Assembly: GCF_900101615.1 (NCBI RefSeq)
Contig: NZ_FMZX01000021.1
Coordinates: 34,336 to 75,670, forward strand
From: Belnapia rosea
Lineage (GTDB): Bacteria > Pseudomonadota > Alphaproteobacteria > Acetobacterales > Acetobacteraceae
Length of the DNA: 41,335 nucleotides
Direction of reading: 5' to 3'
This document shows, piece after piece, positions 8,785-19,100 of this stretch. The stretch's first letter is position 1, and each line of letters starts with the position of its first letter. A program made the position numbers and the translations under genes. The notes under the pieces were generated by a model that worked only from the letters and a program-made list of their open reading frames with translations, did no database searches and was not told where the DNA came from.

Positions 8785-11700
8785 GACGGTACGTAGCGCG
8801 TTATACGTGGAACATCAAGCGTAATGTCTCGGGCGGCGGACCGGCCACCGGCGCGGTGGGCATTCGCCAGCCAGGGGTCCGTCAGCCGGGTCCAGTTCGC
8901 TGCGGAGATGACCGGCAGGATGGCGCCGTCAATCTCCGGACGGCCGGGCGTGGCCTGGGGGATGAGGAGCCAGAGGCTGGGCGGGCCGCCCGAGGCGCCG
9001 GAGGCCTGCGAGAACTCATCCAGCATGGTCATCAGGTCGTAGCGGGCGATGAGACCGGGGCGGGTCAGCAGGGCCGGTTGGCGGAGGGCGAGGACCTCTT
9101 TCGCCACGCGCGGCGCAGCCTCAGCGGCAAGTCGGAGCAGGTTCTTGAAGTCGGTGCTGTCACGCGCGGCGGCGTCGGCTGTGAGCGCCTTCGGCCAGGC
9201 AATGCGGCGTTCCTCGGCCCGGGTCCGCATGGCGTGGAGCATCAGGCGTTCGAGGCTGACGACCTCTCGGGGGAAGCGGCGCAGAAGTTCGGTCTCGGCG
9301 TCGCGGGCGCGGCGGGGCTCGACGGTCAGGGCCAGGAACACGCCCTTCTCGGCCGCAAAGACGATCTTGTCCTCGATTGCCCGAGCGGCAAGGACATCAG
9401 GGGTCGCCTCCTGTGCCGGAGCGAAGGTGGCGTGGCGGATCAGTGTCGCGGTGCCGCTGCCGCTGTCGGCAATGGAACGGCTGTAGTAGCCCACACCGTC
9501 CTGGCCGGCGTCGCGCCAGTCGACCTCAGCACCAGCTTCCTCCAGCAGGGCATCGAGGTCAGGGCGGAGCGGCAGATCCTCGGCCTCCGGAAAGCGACCG
9601 CGGACGCGGGCGCGCAGCTCTCCTTGGCTGAGGGCACGTATGTTGGCGAGCGTGCCGAGGGCCAGCTTCAGTGCCCCGAGCGCCTTCATGCCACGCGGGT
9701 AGAGCTCGCCACGCGCGGAGAGGGCGGCGCTGGCCGAGACGGCCATGGCGAGGCGCAGCCGGCGCTCCGCCGTCAGCGCGCTGGCGCGTTCCGGGACGGG
9801 GACGACGCCGAGCTCGTCGTCCACCCTGCCGGGGCTCGGCAGCGGGGTCTCAGCGGCGAGCTTGTCCGCGGCGCGTCCGAGGCGTCGTGCATACTCGGCA
9901 TTCTCCGGCGACGCGGAGACGAGGACGGCCGAGGCTTCCGGCTTCACCTCAGCGTAGGAGATAAAGCGGGTCGGGGTGACGGAAGCCTCGAGTTCGACGG
10001 CGGCGCGGATCGTCGCGCGCGCGCGTCGCATGCGCTCCTTGTCGTCTTCCCGGACCGAGCCGCGGGAGCCGAGGAGCTGCACCGCAAGTTCGTCGACAGT
10101 GGCGACGCCCCCTGCCCTCTCGATCAGGGTGCTGAGCTCGCCCCGGACGGCGTTCAGGTCGGCGCTCTTGTGCCAGCGGGTTCTGGCCGCTTCGAGGGCT
10201 TCGGCCACGGCGCCGCGGGACGTTCCGACGGCGGCGGCCACTTGGCCAGCACTGGCCCAGAACACCGCGTCGTCGTCGATGCCGAGGTAGTAGGCGAGGA
10301 TGCGGTCCTCGGGGCGGTCATCGCCGGCCGGGCGACGCGGGAGCAGCTGCTCTGCCAGTCGGTCCAGGGTGGCCCGGCCGCCGTCGTCTTCGGTGATGCC
10401 GCCGGGGACGAGGTCGCGGCGCAGCTCAGCGAGGCGCTTAGCGCGTTCGCGGATCTCCTTCCGGATGCGGTCGCCGACGCCGGTGAGGTAGCGGAACTGG
10501 AGGCGGGGCACGCCCAGGAGTTGGTGGACGGTATGGATTCCCATCTGGTCCAGCACCGCACGCGCCTCGACCCCGTAGCCGACCTCGGCGATGCTGCTGG
10601 TCCGATCCAGGCGAGGGGCGATCACCTCGATGCTATCGGCCGCGGTGGCCGCGCGATCCATCGGCGAGAAGGCCGACCGCCAGGCCCGCAGCATCTCCTC
10701 CGCATTTCCGAACCGCTCGGCAGGGTCGCGGCGCAGGGCACGCCGGAAGAAAGCCTCCAGGCCGTCGCGTAAGGCCGGGTCGAAGCGGTCGACGGCGATT
10801 GTCGCCTCGTCCTCGATGAAGCGGGCCTCGGTCAACCCGTCCCCGAAGGTGGGCGGTGTGCCGACCAGCATCTCGTGGAGTGTAATTGCCGCAGCATAGC
10901 GCTCAGCGTGGAGGTCCCAGCGCGGCGGGCGGCGGTCAACGAGGAACGGGTCGAGGTAGGGCCTGGTGCCAGCCGTGACGTTCTCCAGCGGCGCCCGCGA
11001 CAGGGAGAAGTCGAAGAGCACGAGCCGGTAGGCTCCAGTCGCTACGGCCTTCGCTATGCCGATGTTGTCGGGCTTGACGTCGCGATGGGCGACACCGTCC
11101 TGCTCGAGGTACTCGACGGCCGAGAGGAGGTGCTCGCCGAAGCGCCGCATGAGGTCGAGCGAGAGTGGATCGCCGCCGCGGATCCACTGGGCGAGCGTGC
11201 GATCGCCGGCACGCTCCATGAGGATGGCCGGCCGCCCGGCGATGGTGGTGTCGGCGACAAACCTGACAATGTTGGGGTGACGAAGAGGGCGCAGGACGTC
11301 GGCTTCGGCCCGGATGCGATCGGCATGCGCATCGTCGAGGGCGACCTTCAGGACGAATTCCTCGCCAGTTGCCTCCTGCTCGACCAGGAAGGCGTAGGCG
11401 CTGCCGCCCTGCCCGAGCCGGCGCTTGATCACGAGGCCGCCTTCCAGGTGGTCGCCGGGCGCTGCCGTCGCGGGATCCGTGACAAAGACCGGCATGGGTT
11501 CCTGAGGGGCGGCTTCCCGCTCCGCTTCGGCCAGATACTCCAGGAACTCGCGTGCATCGCGCGGCCTGTCGCGCACCACTGGGGTGGTAGCGGCCCGCAC
11601 CATCTCCTCAAGCCAACGCCCGACGCCGTTCATGGCGCCAGACAGGAGCAGGCCGTTCCCCTCCCGGAGCTTGGCCGGAAGCTCAAGCGGGCTCCCGGCC

Positions 11701-13010
11701 GGCGGTCGGCCGGAGAGGAGGTGGTACGCAATCGCGCCGAGCGAGAAGACGTCGGCCTGAGCGGCGCCGACGTCCGCGGCCGTCGCGGCCTCGGGCGCGA
11801 GATAGATCTTGGAGGGGTCGGTTATGTGGTCTTCGACGTGCAGGGTCCCGGCCGTCATCATGGCGCCCGCGGTGCTTCCCTCGGCTCGGCTGGCAACCTG
11901 CCAGTTGGTGACCTGAAGACGAGGGGAGGCGCCGTCAGCATCCCGGACGAGGACGCTCTGCGGCGCCAGGCCGCGGTGGTAAAGCCGCTTCCCGTGCGCG
12001 TAAGCCATCGCCTCGCCCAGCTGCCGGACGAGATCCAGGCGCTCGGCGAGGGCCAGCTTCTCGAGACGCCGAGACATGAAGCGGTCCAGGCGAAGCGCGT
12101 CCGGGTCGTACTCGAACACGAGCGCTGGTCCCAGCTCGGCCTCGCGGTAGTCGAGGACGCGCTGGATGCCCTGGTGCTCCAGGCCCTCCAAGACGCGGGA
12201 CTCGCGCTGGGCGGTGCGCGCTAGGCGGTCCCGTGCCTCAGGCGTGGTGGCGCGCGCGTAGGGATAGATCCGAATCCGGCGCTTGACGCCCGTGGCCGCG
12301 TGCCGCGCAGCGAAGTCCTGCCAGTTGTCGCCCTCGCCGAGGAGCTGTTCGAGTTCGTAGTCGCCGACCCTCCGTCCACGTCCCGGTGGTCGAACGCCGG
12401 CCTGCTCCAGAGCCTTTGTGATTTGCCGTGCTGCCGTAGAATCAACCGCCGCTCGACGCCCAAAGCCGAGCTCATCCGCGCGCAGCAACGTGCCGATAAC
12501 GCCGGGGTCGTCGGGCTTGCCGGGCTCCCCTCGCAGGACAACACGCTTCGCCGTGCCGGGGTCCAGGGCCGGGCGTTGGCTCACCTTGGAGAGGAAGATC
12601 AACGGCTCCACCCAGGGTGTGATGCGAGCACCGTGGCGGCCGCTGAGAGCCTCCTGACGGCGTAGGACGGAGGCGAGGCGCTTGGCTTTCCGGTTGGCGA
12701 GCGGAAGTGGGTTGTCGGTGGCGACCTCCCGCCCTTCGGTCCGCCACGTCCAACTGTAAGCATCACCACGGACGCTTCCTGGCCGGGACTTCGCCTCAAT
12801 AAGAATCAGGCAGGCAGGTGTGAGGACCAGGGCATCGACCTCGTTGACCCTCCCTTCGTCATCGATGAATTCGAAGTTCGACCAAGCGCGCCACGGTTCG
12901 TGGTCCGGCAGATTGTCGCGCAAGAAGTCGAGGGCTTCCCTCTCCCACTCAAAAGCCGACTGGCTGACAGCGCTCCAGCGGGGCGACTTCATCGTCTGGG
13001 GAAGCTCCAC
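8781..13010 (-). CDS. pglW: BREX-2 kinase PglW (NERD + pseudokinase + kinase)
   Basis: A 1409-residue multidomain protein. Residues about 17-140 form a NERD nuclease-like domain (EVDALVL with D59, then IEAKS with E72 and K74). A first kinase fold at about 215-490 has HRGLAP in place of HRD and TNW in place of DFG, so it looks catalytically dead. A second kinase fold at about 525-780 has GQGGSA, VLKVAL (K555), HRDVKPDN (642-649) and DFS, and looks active. A helix-hairpin-helix segment (LTGVGDRIRKEI, about 842-853) similar to the RNA polymerase alpha C-terminal domain and winged-helix-like segments follow. PglW is the serine/threonine kinase of the Pgl/BREX-2 system. The start is GTG; an ATG six codons in is possible. 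It is the first BREX gene and is coupled to higB. Confidence 0.9.
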   Translation of the reverse strand: MELPQTMKSPRWSAVSQSAFEWEREALDFLRDNLPDHEPWRAWSNFEFIDDEGRVNEVDALVLTPACLILIEAKSRPGSVRGDAYSWTWRTEGREVATDNPLPLANRKAKRLASVLRRQEALSGRHGARITPWVEPLIFLSKVSQRPALDPGTAKRVVLRGEPGKPDDPGVIGTLLRADELGFGRRAAVDSTAARQITKALEQAGVRPPGRGRRVGDYELEQLLGEGDNWQDFAARHAATGVKRRIRIYPYARATTPEARDRLARTAQRESRVLEGLEHQGIQRVLDYREAELGPALVFEYDPDALRLDRFMSRRLEKLALAERLDLVRQLGEAMAYAHGKRLYHRGLAPQSVLVRDADGASPRLQVTNWQVASRAEGSTAGAMMTAGTLHVEDHITDPSKIYLAPEAATAADVGAAQADVFSLGAIAYHLLSGRPPAGSPLELPAKLREGNGLLLSGAMNGVGRWLEEMVRAATTPVVRDRPRDAREFLEYLAEAEREAAPQEPMPVFVTDPATAAPGDHLEGGLVIKRRLGQGGSAYAFLVEQEATGEEFVLKVALDDAHADRIRAEADVLRPLRHPNIVRFVADTTIAGRPAILMERAGDRTLAQWIRGGDPLSLDLMRRFGEHLLSAVEYLEQDGVAHRDVKPDNIGIAKAVATGAYRLVLFDFSLSRAPLENVTAGTRPYLDPFLVDRRPPRWDLHAERYAAAITLHEMLVGTPPTFGDGLTEARFIEDEATIAVDRFDPALRDGLEAFFRRALRRDPAERFGNAEEMLRAWRSAFSPMDRAATAADSIEVIAPRLDRTSSIAEVGYGVEARAVLDQMGIHTVHQLLGVPRLQFRYLTGVGDRIRKEIRERAKRLAELRRDLVPGGITEDDGGRATLDRLAEQLLPRRPAGDDRPEDRILAYYLGIDDDAVFWASAGQVAAAVGTSRGAVAEALEAARTRWHKSADLNAVRGELSTLIERAGGVATVDELAVQLLGSRGSVREDDKERMRRARATIRAAVELEASVTPTRFISYAEVKPEASAVLVSASPENAEYARRLGRAADKLAAETPLPSPGRVDDELGVVPVPERASALTAERRLRLAMAVSASAALSARGELYPRGMKALGALKLALGTLANIRALSQGELRARVRGRFPEAEDLPLRPDLDALLEEAGAEVDWRDAGQDGVGYYSRSIADSGSGTATLIRHATFAPAQEATPDVLAARAIEDKIVFAAEKGVFLALTVEPRRARDAETELLRRFPREVVSLERLMLHAMRTRAEERRIAWPKALTADAAARDSTDFKNLLRLAAEAAPRVAKEVLALRQPALLTRPGLIARYDLMTMLDEFSQASGASGGPPSLWLLIPQATPGRPEIDGAILPVISAANWTRLTDPWLANAHRAGGRSAARDITLDVPRITRYVPS

Positions 13011-13079
13011 ATTAGCTGCTTTTCCATCTTAGCCGAGGGTACTTGCTTAGGCAGTCCCCTTACTGGAGAGCCCGCGTCA

Positions 13080-15842
13080 TCAGTGGCGGAGACCGCCTTG
13101 TTCTCCGCCATTGCCTATAGGTCGAGCCGCGCCGTGGCATTTAGGGGAGGTGCAGCTGATGAAGGTCGAGCCGTTGGCGCCAGTGCGTTCGACCAGCTGG
13201 CCGGTGATGCACGTCGGGCATTGCCACAAACGTTGGCCATCGACCGTTTCGAACTGGACGTCTTCGCCGGCGATGTCACAAAGCTCCTTGATGTACCGGG
13301 AGGGTGCGATCCGGTTATAAAGAATGAACGTGCCTCGGCTAGCGCGGGTCAGCGCTACGTAAAATAGACGCCGCTCTTCCGCGTATTGAAATGTCTCGGG
13401 TCGCGGGATGACGAGGTTGAGCAGTTCGTCGTCCTCGATGCGACTAGGCACGCCGTAATCGCCTTCGCTGACGTCGAGTAGGATCGTGTAGTCCGCCTCC
13501 ATTCCCTTCGACCGGTGGAACGACAGGCCGTGCACCTCGATGTTATCGAATGTGGGCGGCCGTCCGTGGAACGGATCGAGCAGGTTGTAGCGCCACAATA
13601 CAAGCACCTTGAGCCGATCACCGCCGTGCTTGTGCCACAGCGCTGGGTTGCCGCCGAGGAAGGTTTCCAGCCGATTAAGCACATTGAAGCACGCATCGCG
13701 GAAGTTGCGCTTGTTACGCTCGACACTAACCGGGATGGCCCGAATTGACCGCGGAATGGCCGGACGAGACGACTTTACCGTCTTGGTCAGTTGTGCTGGG
13801 TTCCTTTGAATGAACTTGGCGGCGGAGTCGGCGAGCATCTGGTTGCAGCGGTAGGTTCTCTCCAGGCGTCCTTGCCAAGAGGCACCGAAGTTTGCCTCGA
13901 ACTGGGTGAAGATCGTGATGTCCGATCCGGTGAACCGGTAGATTGATTGCCAGTCGTCGCCAACGGCGAATAACTTGGTGAATGGCTTCTGGTGTTTGAG
14001 CGCCTTGATCAGGTTGGCACGAGGGTCCGAGATGTCCTGAAACTCGTCGACGAGGATCAGCGAATAGGGGCTGCGGTACCGTCCTGTCTCGACCAGCCTG
14101 ACCGCATCGCCGATCATTGAATCGAAGTCAATGCGCTTCTGTTCTTCCAGCTTGCGCGTGTAGGCCTCGGTGATGAGCCAAACAACCTTGGCGAAGCGCT
14201 CTGCGCGATTACGATCCCGCAGCGACTTGGCCTTCTCCATCAGCATGTCGAGCGTGAGCCGGCTGGCCCGAATGTGCTTGATGCAGACGCCGATAATCTT
14301 GTGGTAGTGGGTCACCACCACTGGTGCGATCGCCTTCAAGACCTCGTCGTACGGCTTGTCGAGCAGGGGGATCTCGCGCTTCTCAAGCTCGGCCCGAAGC
14401 CGCTCCAGCAGCGAACCGTCGGATGATTGCGCGGAGGTCGTCTCAAAGAAGTCGGCATTAATCCTCGCGTAGCCCAACCGCTTCAGCACCGTATGAGCGG
14501 CATAGTTTGGAAAGGGGGAGCTCCCGTCGGCATTGATCGCAAAGTGCTCGTGTACTGTATTAGTGTTCGGATAATAGAAATCAGGATGAACGTAACGAAC
14601 GCTTCCGTCTTCATCCCGCGTCTGCATCTGCCGCTCATATTCGAACTCAACCGAATGGCGCCACAACCAGTTGGCTATGCTCTGCTCCTGCAGCGATTTA
14701 ACGTAGACCCCAGCAAGAGTGCAGATCCCGCTGCCCCGCTTGCCGTTGGCGTCGGCGATGTAGCGTACATAGTCTTCTGGGGTGTCGAACTCTGCAGCTG
14801 GGATGTCAGCCTTGGGGTAGAGCGTCAGAAGATCGACCCATAGGCTGCGGAAGTCGACGTCAGTGTCGGTTAGTTCGCGAATTATGCTGTTTATGAAGCG
14901 TACTTCGCCGGTGGCGTTCTCGACCCAGTTCGCAAGCTGCGGTGGCTTGCCCTCGACCTCCTTGATGATGCCGAGGCCGAGCGCGTGGAATGTGGTGACA
15001 CGGCATTCCAGCTTGGCCGTGTCCAAACCGAGCTGCCGCGCGATCCGCTCCTTCAGTTCATCGGCCGCGTTCTTGTTGAACGCTAACACCAAGATCTCGG
15101 ACGGCCCGTGAACTCTCTTCTCTAAGACATAGGCGACCTTACCAACCATGGTCGCAGACTTGCCCGATCCCGCGGATGCGACAAGGAGGTTGCTGTCCTC
15201 CAACCGGATGCAGGCCTCGCGCTGCTCATCGGACAGAGAGATTCCGCTGAGGTTATCGAAGAAGCGCTCGAAGACGCGCATCTCGTGGACGACGAATGTC
15301 TCGTTGTAGCGCCTGCGCTCGTTCGGATCGGTCAGCATCCTAAACGATGTCGGCAGATGCGTCCGCACGCCGACGGGTATCAGAGCTGCGTCGAATAGCG
15401 GGTGTACCAGCGCCTGCGAGACGCTTCCCGGCACGGCAGCGATGGCTCGGCTGATGTCCGACTGGGCGAGATATTGACGCTTGGCACTGACAATCGAGCC
15501 AATGGCCGTGTCGACCTCTTTAAGCTGCTGCTTATTGCGGTCGATGAGGTTGGAAAGATGTAGGTTGACGAACGCGAGCACATCGGTCTGAAGGCGCTGA
15601 GCACCTTTACCGGAAAGGCCGGTAAGCGTGTCCAGGCGCGTGGCCGTGCGGATCTCAACGGAGTGCCAGAGCAACGCCTTGGTGACGGTGACGGCAGTGA
15701 TGCCCATGCTGGGGATGTCGTTATCAGCACCGAAGCGCAGGCGGTCGCAATGCGATCGGTCCAGCGTCAGCTTCCAGTTGTTCATTAGAAACAGCTTGGC
15801 CCACAGGCTAGGGCCGTACGTGCGAGACCGGGCGAACATCAC
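13080..15842 (-). CDS. UvrD/HelD-like superfamily 1 DNA helicase with zinc ribbon
   Basis: A 920-residue SF1A helicase. After an N-terminal region of about 200 residues of unknown fold come motif I ASAGSGKSA (about 222-230), Ia VLAFNKNAADELKERI, Ib TFHALGLGII, II LILVDEFQDISD, III FAVGDDWQSIYRFTGSD, IV ERTYRCNQ, V HRSKGMEADYTILLDV and VI RRLFYVALTRA. The C-terminus has two CxxC-type pairs (CPTC, then CTSPKC), a topoisomerase-type zinc ribbon. It unwinds DNA 3'-5' by family. It ends 69 bases before pglW on the same strand, so it could be co-transcribed as a BREX accessory gene, or it may be an independent insert. The start is uncertain: GTG at 15842, the next-codon ATG, or MNNWKLTL at 15785. 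Confidence 0.88.
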   Translation of the reverse strand: MMFARSRTYGPSLWAKLFLMNNWKLTLDRSHCDRLRFGADNDIPSMGITAVTVTKALLWHSVEIRTATRLDTLTGLSGKGAQRLQTDVLAFVNLHLSNLIDRNKQQLKEVDTAIGSIVSAKRQYLAQSDISRAIAAVPGSVSQALVHPLFDAALIPVGVRTHLPTSFRMLTDPNERRRYNETFVVHEMRVFERFFDNLSGISLSDEQREACIRLEDSNLLVASAGSGKSATMVGKVAYVLEKRVHGPSEILVLAFNKNAADELKERIARQLGLDTAKLECRVTTFHALGLGIIKEVEGKPPQLANWVENATGEVRFINSIIRELTDTDVDFRSLWVDLLTLYPKADIPAAEFDTPEDYVRYIADANGKRGSGICTLAGVYVKSLQEQSIANWLWRHSVEFEYERQMQTRDEDGSVRYVHPDFYYPNTNTVHEHFAINADGSSPFPNYAAHTVLKRLGYARINADFFETTSAQSSDGSLLERLRAELEKREIPLLDKPYDEVLKAIAPVVVTHYHKIIGVCIKHIRASRLTLDMLMEKAKSLRDRNRAERFAKVVWLITEAYTRKLEEQKRIDFDSMIGDAVRLVETGRYRSPYSLILVDEFQDISDPRANLIKALKHQKPFTKLFAVGDDWQSIYRFTGSDITIFTQFEANFGASWQGRLERTYRCNQMLADSAAKFIQRNPAQLTKTVKSSRPAIPRSIRAIPVSVERNKRNFRDACFNVLNRLETFLGGNPALWHKHGGDRLKVLVLWRYNLLDPFHGRPPTFDNIEVHGLSFHRSKGMEADYTILLDVSEGDYGVPSRIEDDELLNLVIPRPETFQYAEERRLFYVALTRASRGTFILYNRIAPSRYIKELCDIAGEDVQFETVDGQRLWQCPTCITGQLVERTGANGSTFISCTSPKCHGAARPIGNGGEQGGLRH

Positions 15843-16195
15843 TACACGTTAGACTTTTCCGATTGGTTCTTTCAGCGATTTTTCTTCGCAAGCGTCTGGG
15901 CACCGTGCTCGTCCGTCGTGTCGCCAACGGTGTCGTCCAGCTTGGGGACCTGTAGCAGATCCATGCCTAGCGCGAACATGCATTAGGCGAAGATCGAGGT
16001 GTCTCCTCGAGACCAAACCGCTCTGCCCCTACGCCACTCGGCGATGGCGTCCGATCGCGCGAGTGGTCTAGCTGCTTATCCCTTCCGCTTGGCGGCCTAG
16101 TGCCAGACAACGAGCGGCAATAACAGAGCACGTGCAGGCCCAAGATGAAGGTAGCGGCCCCCCTTCCCACTAGTGCCCGACAATCTGCGATGGCT
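15843..16195. other. Intergenic stretch between helicase gene and four-gene cluster
   Basis: This 353-base stretch has no convincing gene. It separates the 3' end of the DruE-like gene from the 5' end of the SF1 helicase gene, so it should hold a terminator for the first and a promoter for the second. The only clear structure I see is the hairpin at 16034-16066 (separate entry). Confidence 0.6.
16034..16066 (-). terminator. Strong hairpin downstream of the DruE-like gene
   Basis: ccactcg + gcgat pairs with atcgc + cgagtgg, a 12-base-pair stem with one bulged g and an 8-base loop. It lies about 130 bases after the stop of the four-gene cluster. There is no T tract in the direction of transcription, so it may be a Rho-assisted stop or an mRNA-protecting stem and not a classical terminator. 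Confidence 0.4.
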
Positions 16196-19100
16196 TCAGC
16201 GCCGCCTGGACACCGCAGCTCCCTTCCGCCGCTGAAGCGCCGCCAGCATGTCCGGCTGGGCGGGCCCGCTTGGTTGAGGTGCCACAGCTTCAGCGCGCAG
16301 GCTGTAGAGCCGAGGGCTGCCTGCTCCCTCCAACACGCGTAGCGCGGCTCTGCGGTCGAGCATACCATCGCGGGCGTCATCCTGGCTGACTGAGGACAGA
16401 ACGCAGGTGATGCAGGCGGTCCGGCAGATCTCGTGGTGTGCGTCGGACCGCCGCAGGACCCGATGTGTCGCAGCGAGCCATTCTTTGCTTCGTCGGAACA
16501 TCTCTGCCATGTGTCCGCCGCCGTGTCCGACAGCGTCGAACACGCGAACGACCCAGCGCCCAGTCGCAATCGGGTCGACCGCCATTCGGATCTCGCGCTG
16601 GTCTAACTCAAGCATCTCGGCACCCGCCTGGGCCAGAGCATGGCCCAGGGTCGTTAGACTAACCGGATCGGTACCCGAGACGTCAGTGAACTCGAAGCGT
16701 ACCAAATCGGTGAATTGGCGGGCCGCAAAGGTCACGTTGCGGAGGACTGAGGCTTGGCCGATGGCCCCGCTGCAAGGTTTGCCACTTGCTCGGTAGAGAG
16801 GCACGTGCCGCTCGAAGCCAGAGGGTAGCTTTTTGGCTCCCTCACCCTTGGCCATCTCCTCAGAATCCGCGTAGCCGCAGGCCGTGCACAGTGCGAAGCC
16901 CAGATCGCCCCGCCCGGCGTTGGCCGCGACGAGCTCCACGTTCTCGAGGAAGGAGGCGTCTAGCCCGGGAAGGCCGCCGTAATCGTGCTCCGACATGGTG
17001 GAGCGGCCCGCGGCATGATTGATGATGAGTTCAACCGCGCCTACGCGCTGCCGCTGGCCAAACCAAGACGGGGCGTCGGACGCGGCTGTGGCGTAGCCAT
17101 ATCGTGGAACGAGCAGGCGCTCCGGCCACTTGCGCATTCGGGCGCTGCAACCGTCCACGCCACACCGATCGTCGGGCGCCTCAAGGACAGTCAGGCACTT
17201 TGAGTGGCCATCGTCGCATTGATGGCGCCAGAGTGTGACGCCAACCATGTCATCCTGGTCACTGCCCCATGCGCGCTGAACGCCCTGGGATCGAACGAAC
17301 TGGCCGCCGACAATGACCACCGAGCCGGGAACGTACTCGGCTACGGCAACTGTGCCGTCGCGCTGCAGCTTGAAACGGTTGGCCCCCTCCTTGCCGACGT
17401 TCACGACAAGCGAGTTCAGGCCAATGGGGAAGCCATAGCGGGGCAAGAACTTGCGGTTTCCCAGCTCTTCGACGACGGTGGCCTCGCGGAGCTCCCTCGC
17501 CTGTCGCGCAAGGGCATTCATTCTGAACTTGGCTGAGCTGGTGCCGCTTGCCCCTTCTGCGCGCCACTGATCGACGACACGACGGAAGTCTGCCTTCCAC
17601 TCGCCGACGGACACCGAGAAGCGTTCGACGACCCCGTCGGCAAAGGTCCGCCAGTCCGCGGCTTGGCGTTCGAACCCCGTCCCGGCCGCAAGCAGGGCCG
17701 CCCTTCGGCGGATCTCCCCGCCTTCTGCGGCAAGGTGCTCCACAAAGTGGACGAACTCGGATGCGAGATCTGGCTCCGCCCCGCGGTCCCACCATGGCTC
17801 TGGTCGCCGCATGCCTATCGGGATCGGTGTCGCGGGCTGGATCTCCACCGGACCGATGGCACCCTCCTCCAGGTAGGGGGGCCTGGGCACTCCGCAGAAG
17901 GCGCCGATCTTCCCGAAGGCGTCCATGGCTCCAGCCTTAGCGTCGAGTGGGCGAATCGCCTGGAAGAACTCACCAAGCAGCATGGCCTGCAGGTGGCGCC
18001 GCGCGATGCCCTCTCGCTCCAGCATCACGTTGGCACGCCGCAGCTCCCGCCGGAAGAAAGACTGGAAGTCGTCGAAGGCCGCTTGGTCGTAAGGGCGGCG
18101 GCGCGCGAAGGTGCAAACGATGGACGCGCCATCCGTCCGGCGTCCGGCCCGTCCACCTCGCTGGAGGTAGTTGGCGAGCCCTGGCGGCATATTCGCCATC
18201 AGCACCCCACAAAGGCCGCCAATGTCGATGCCGACCTCCATCGTGGTGGTGGCGCTCAGGATGTTGCGAATTCCTTTCGAGAAGAGCTCCTGGAGCCGCC
18301 GGTTTTCTTCGGGTGAGAGCTGCGCAGAATGCTCGTCCGCCCAGAGCCCGATTCGAAACGCTTGGTCGTTGCGATATGCGTGCCGCGCGCGGGCAAGGCG
18401 CGGGTGACGGTCGAGCTCGTCCTGGCCAACCTTGGATAGACCGCCCTGAGACCCTCGGATTGGTGCGCAGCCCAGGACCGCCCTGGGCCAAACCGCGCCC
18501 GTCCTTGGGCACCGGTGCACCTCCTGGGGTGCCCGAAGCCCCAGTTCGAAGAAGCGGACGCGGAACGCGTCGACCACCGACCTGCCCACTCCACGCTCAC
18601 CAAACTCCAACCAAGGCAGCGCGCTGTCCCGGGCGCACCCGGCGAGTTGGGCAAAAGCGGCTTCAAGGAGCGGCAAGGCGAGCGCCGCCGCCGCATCCGG
18701 CTCGATACCCGCAGCGCGCAGCACCGCAGTAGCGAAGCGCGTGCGCCGCGTCTCGCCGGGCCTGCCTGGCAGGAAGGAGGACATGGAGGGGCCGGGGGCC
18801 GCGAGCGACATCCAGACACCAACGGGATAGTAGGAGGCGGAGCGGTCCATCTCGCCGTCACCAAAGGTGACACAGCGGTTCATGCGAACAGTGTCGCACA
18901 GCCCCGCCAGGACCCCTGGCCATGCGCCCGCCAACGCCTCGCAGGCCGCTTCGTTAGGCATTAAGCCAGCCAGCCGATCAGGAAAGCTGAGCTCCTCCAA
19001 GCCGGGGAAGACCACCTCGGCTAGTCCCGTCGTCTCAAGGCTCAGGATGCTGGGCACCGCCACTGCAAACTCGCGCGCCAGAATAGTGTCCACTCTTTGT

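Noticed and set aside
8616-12224. 718- and 449-codon plus-strand frames opposite pglW
   Set aside because: They mirror the codon pattern of pglW on the other strand and resemble no protein family.
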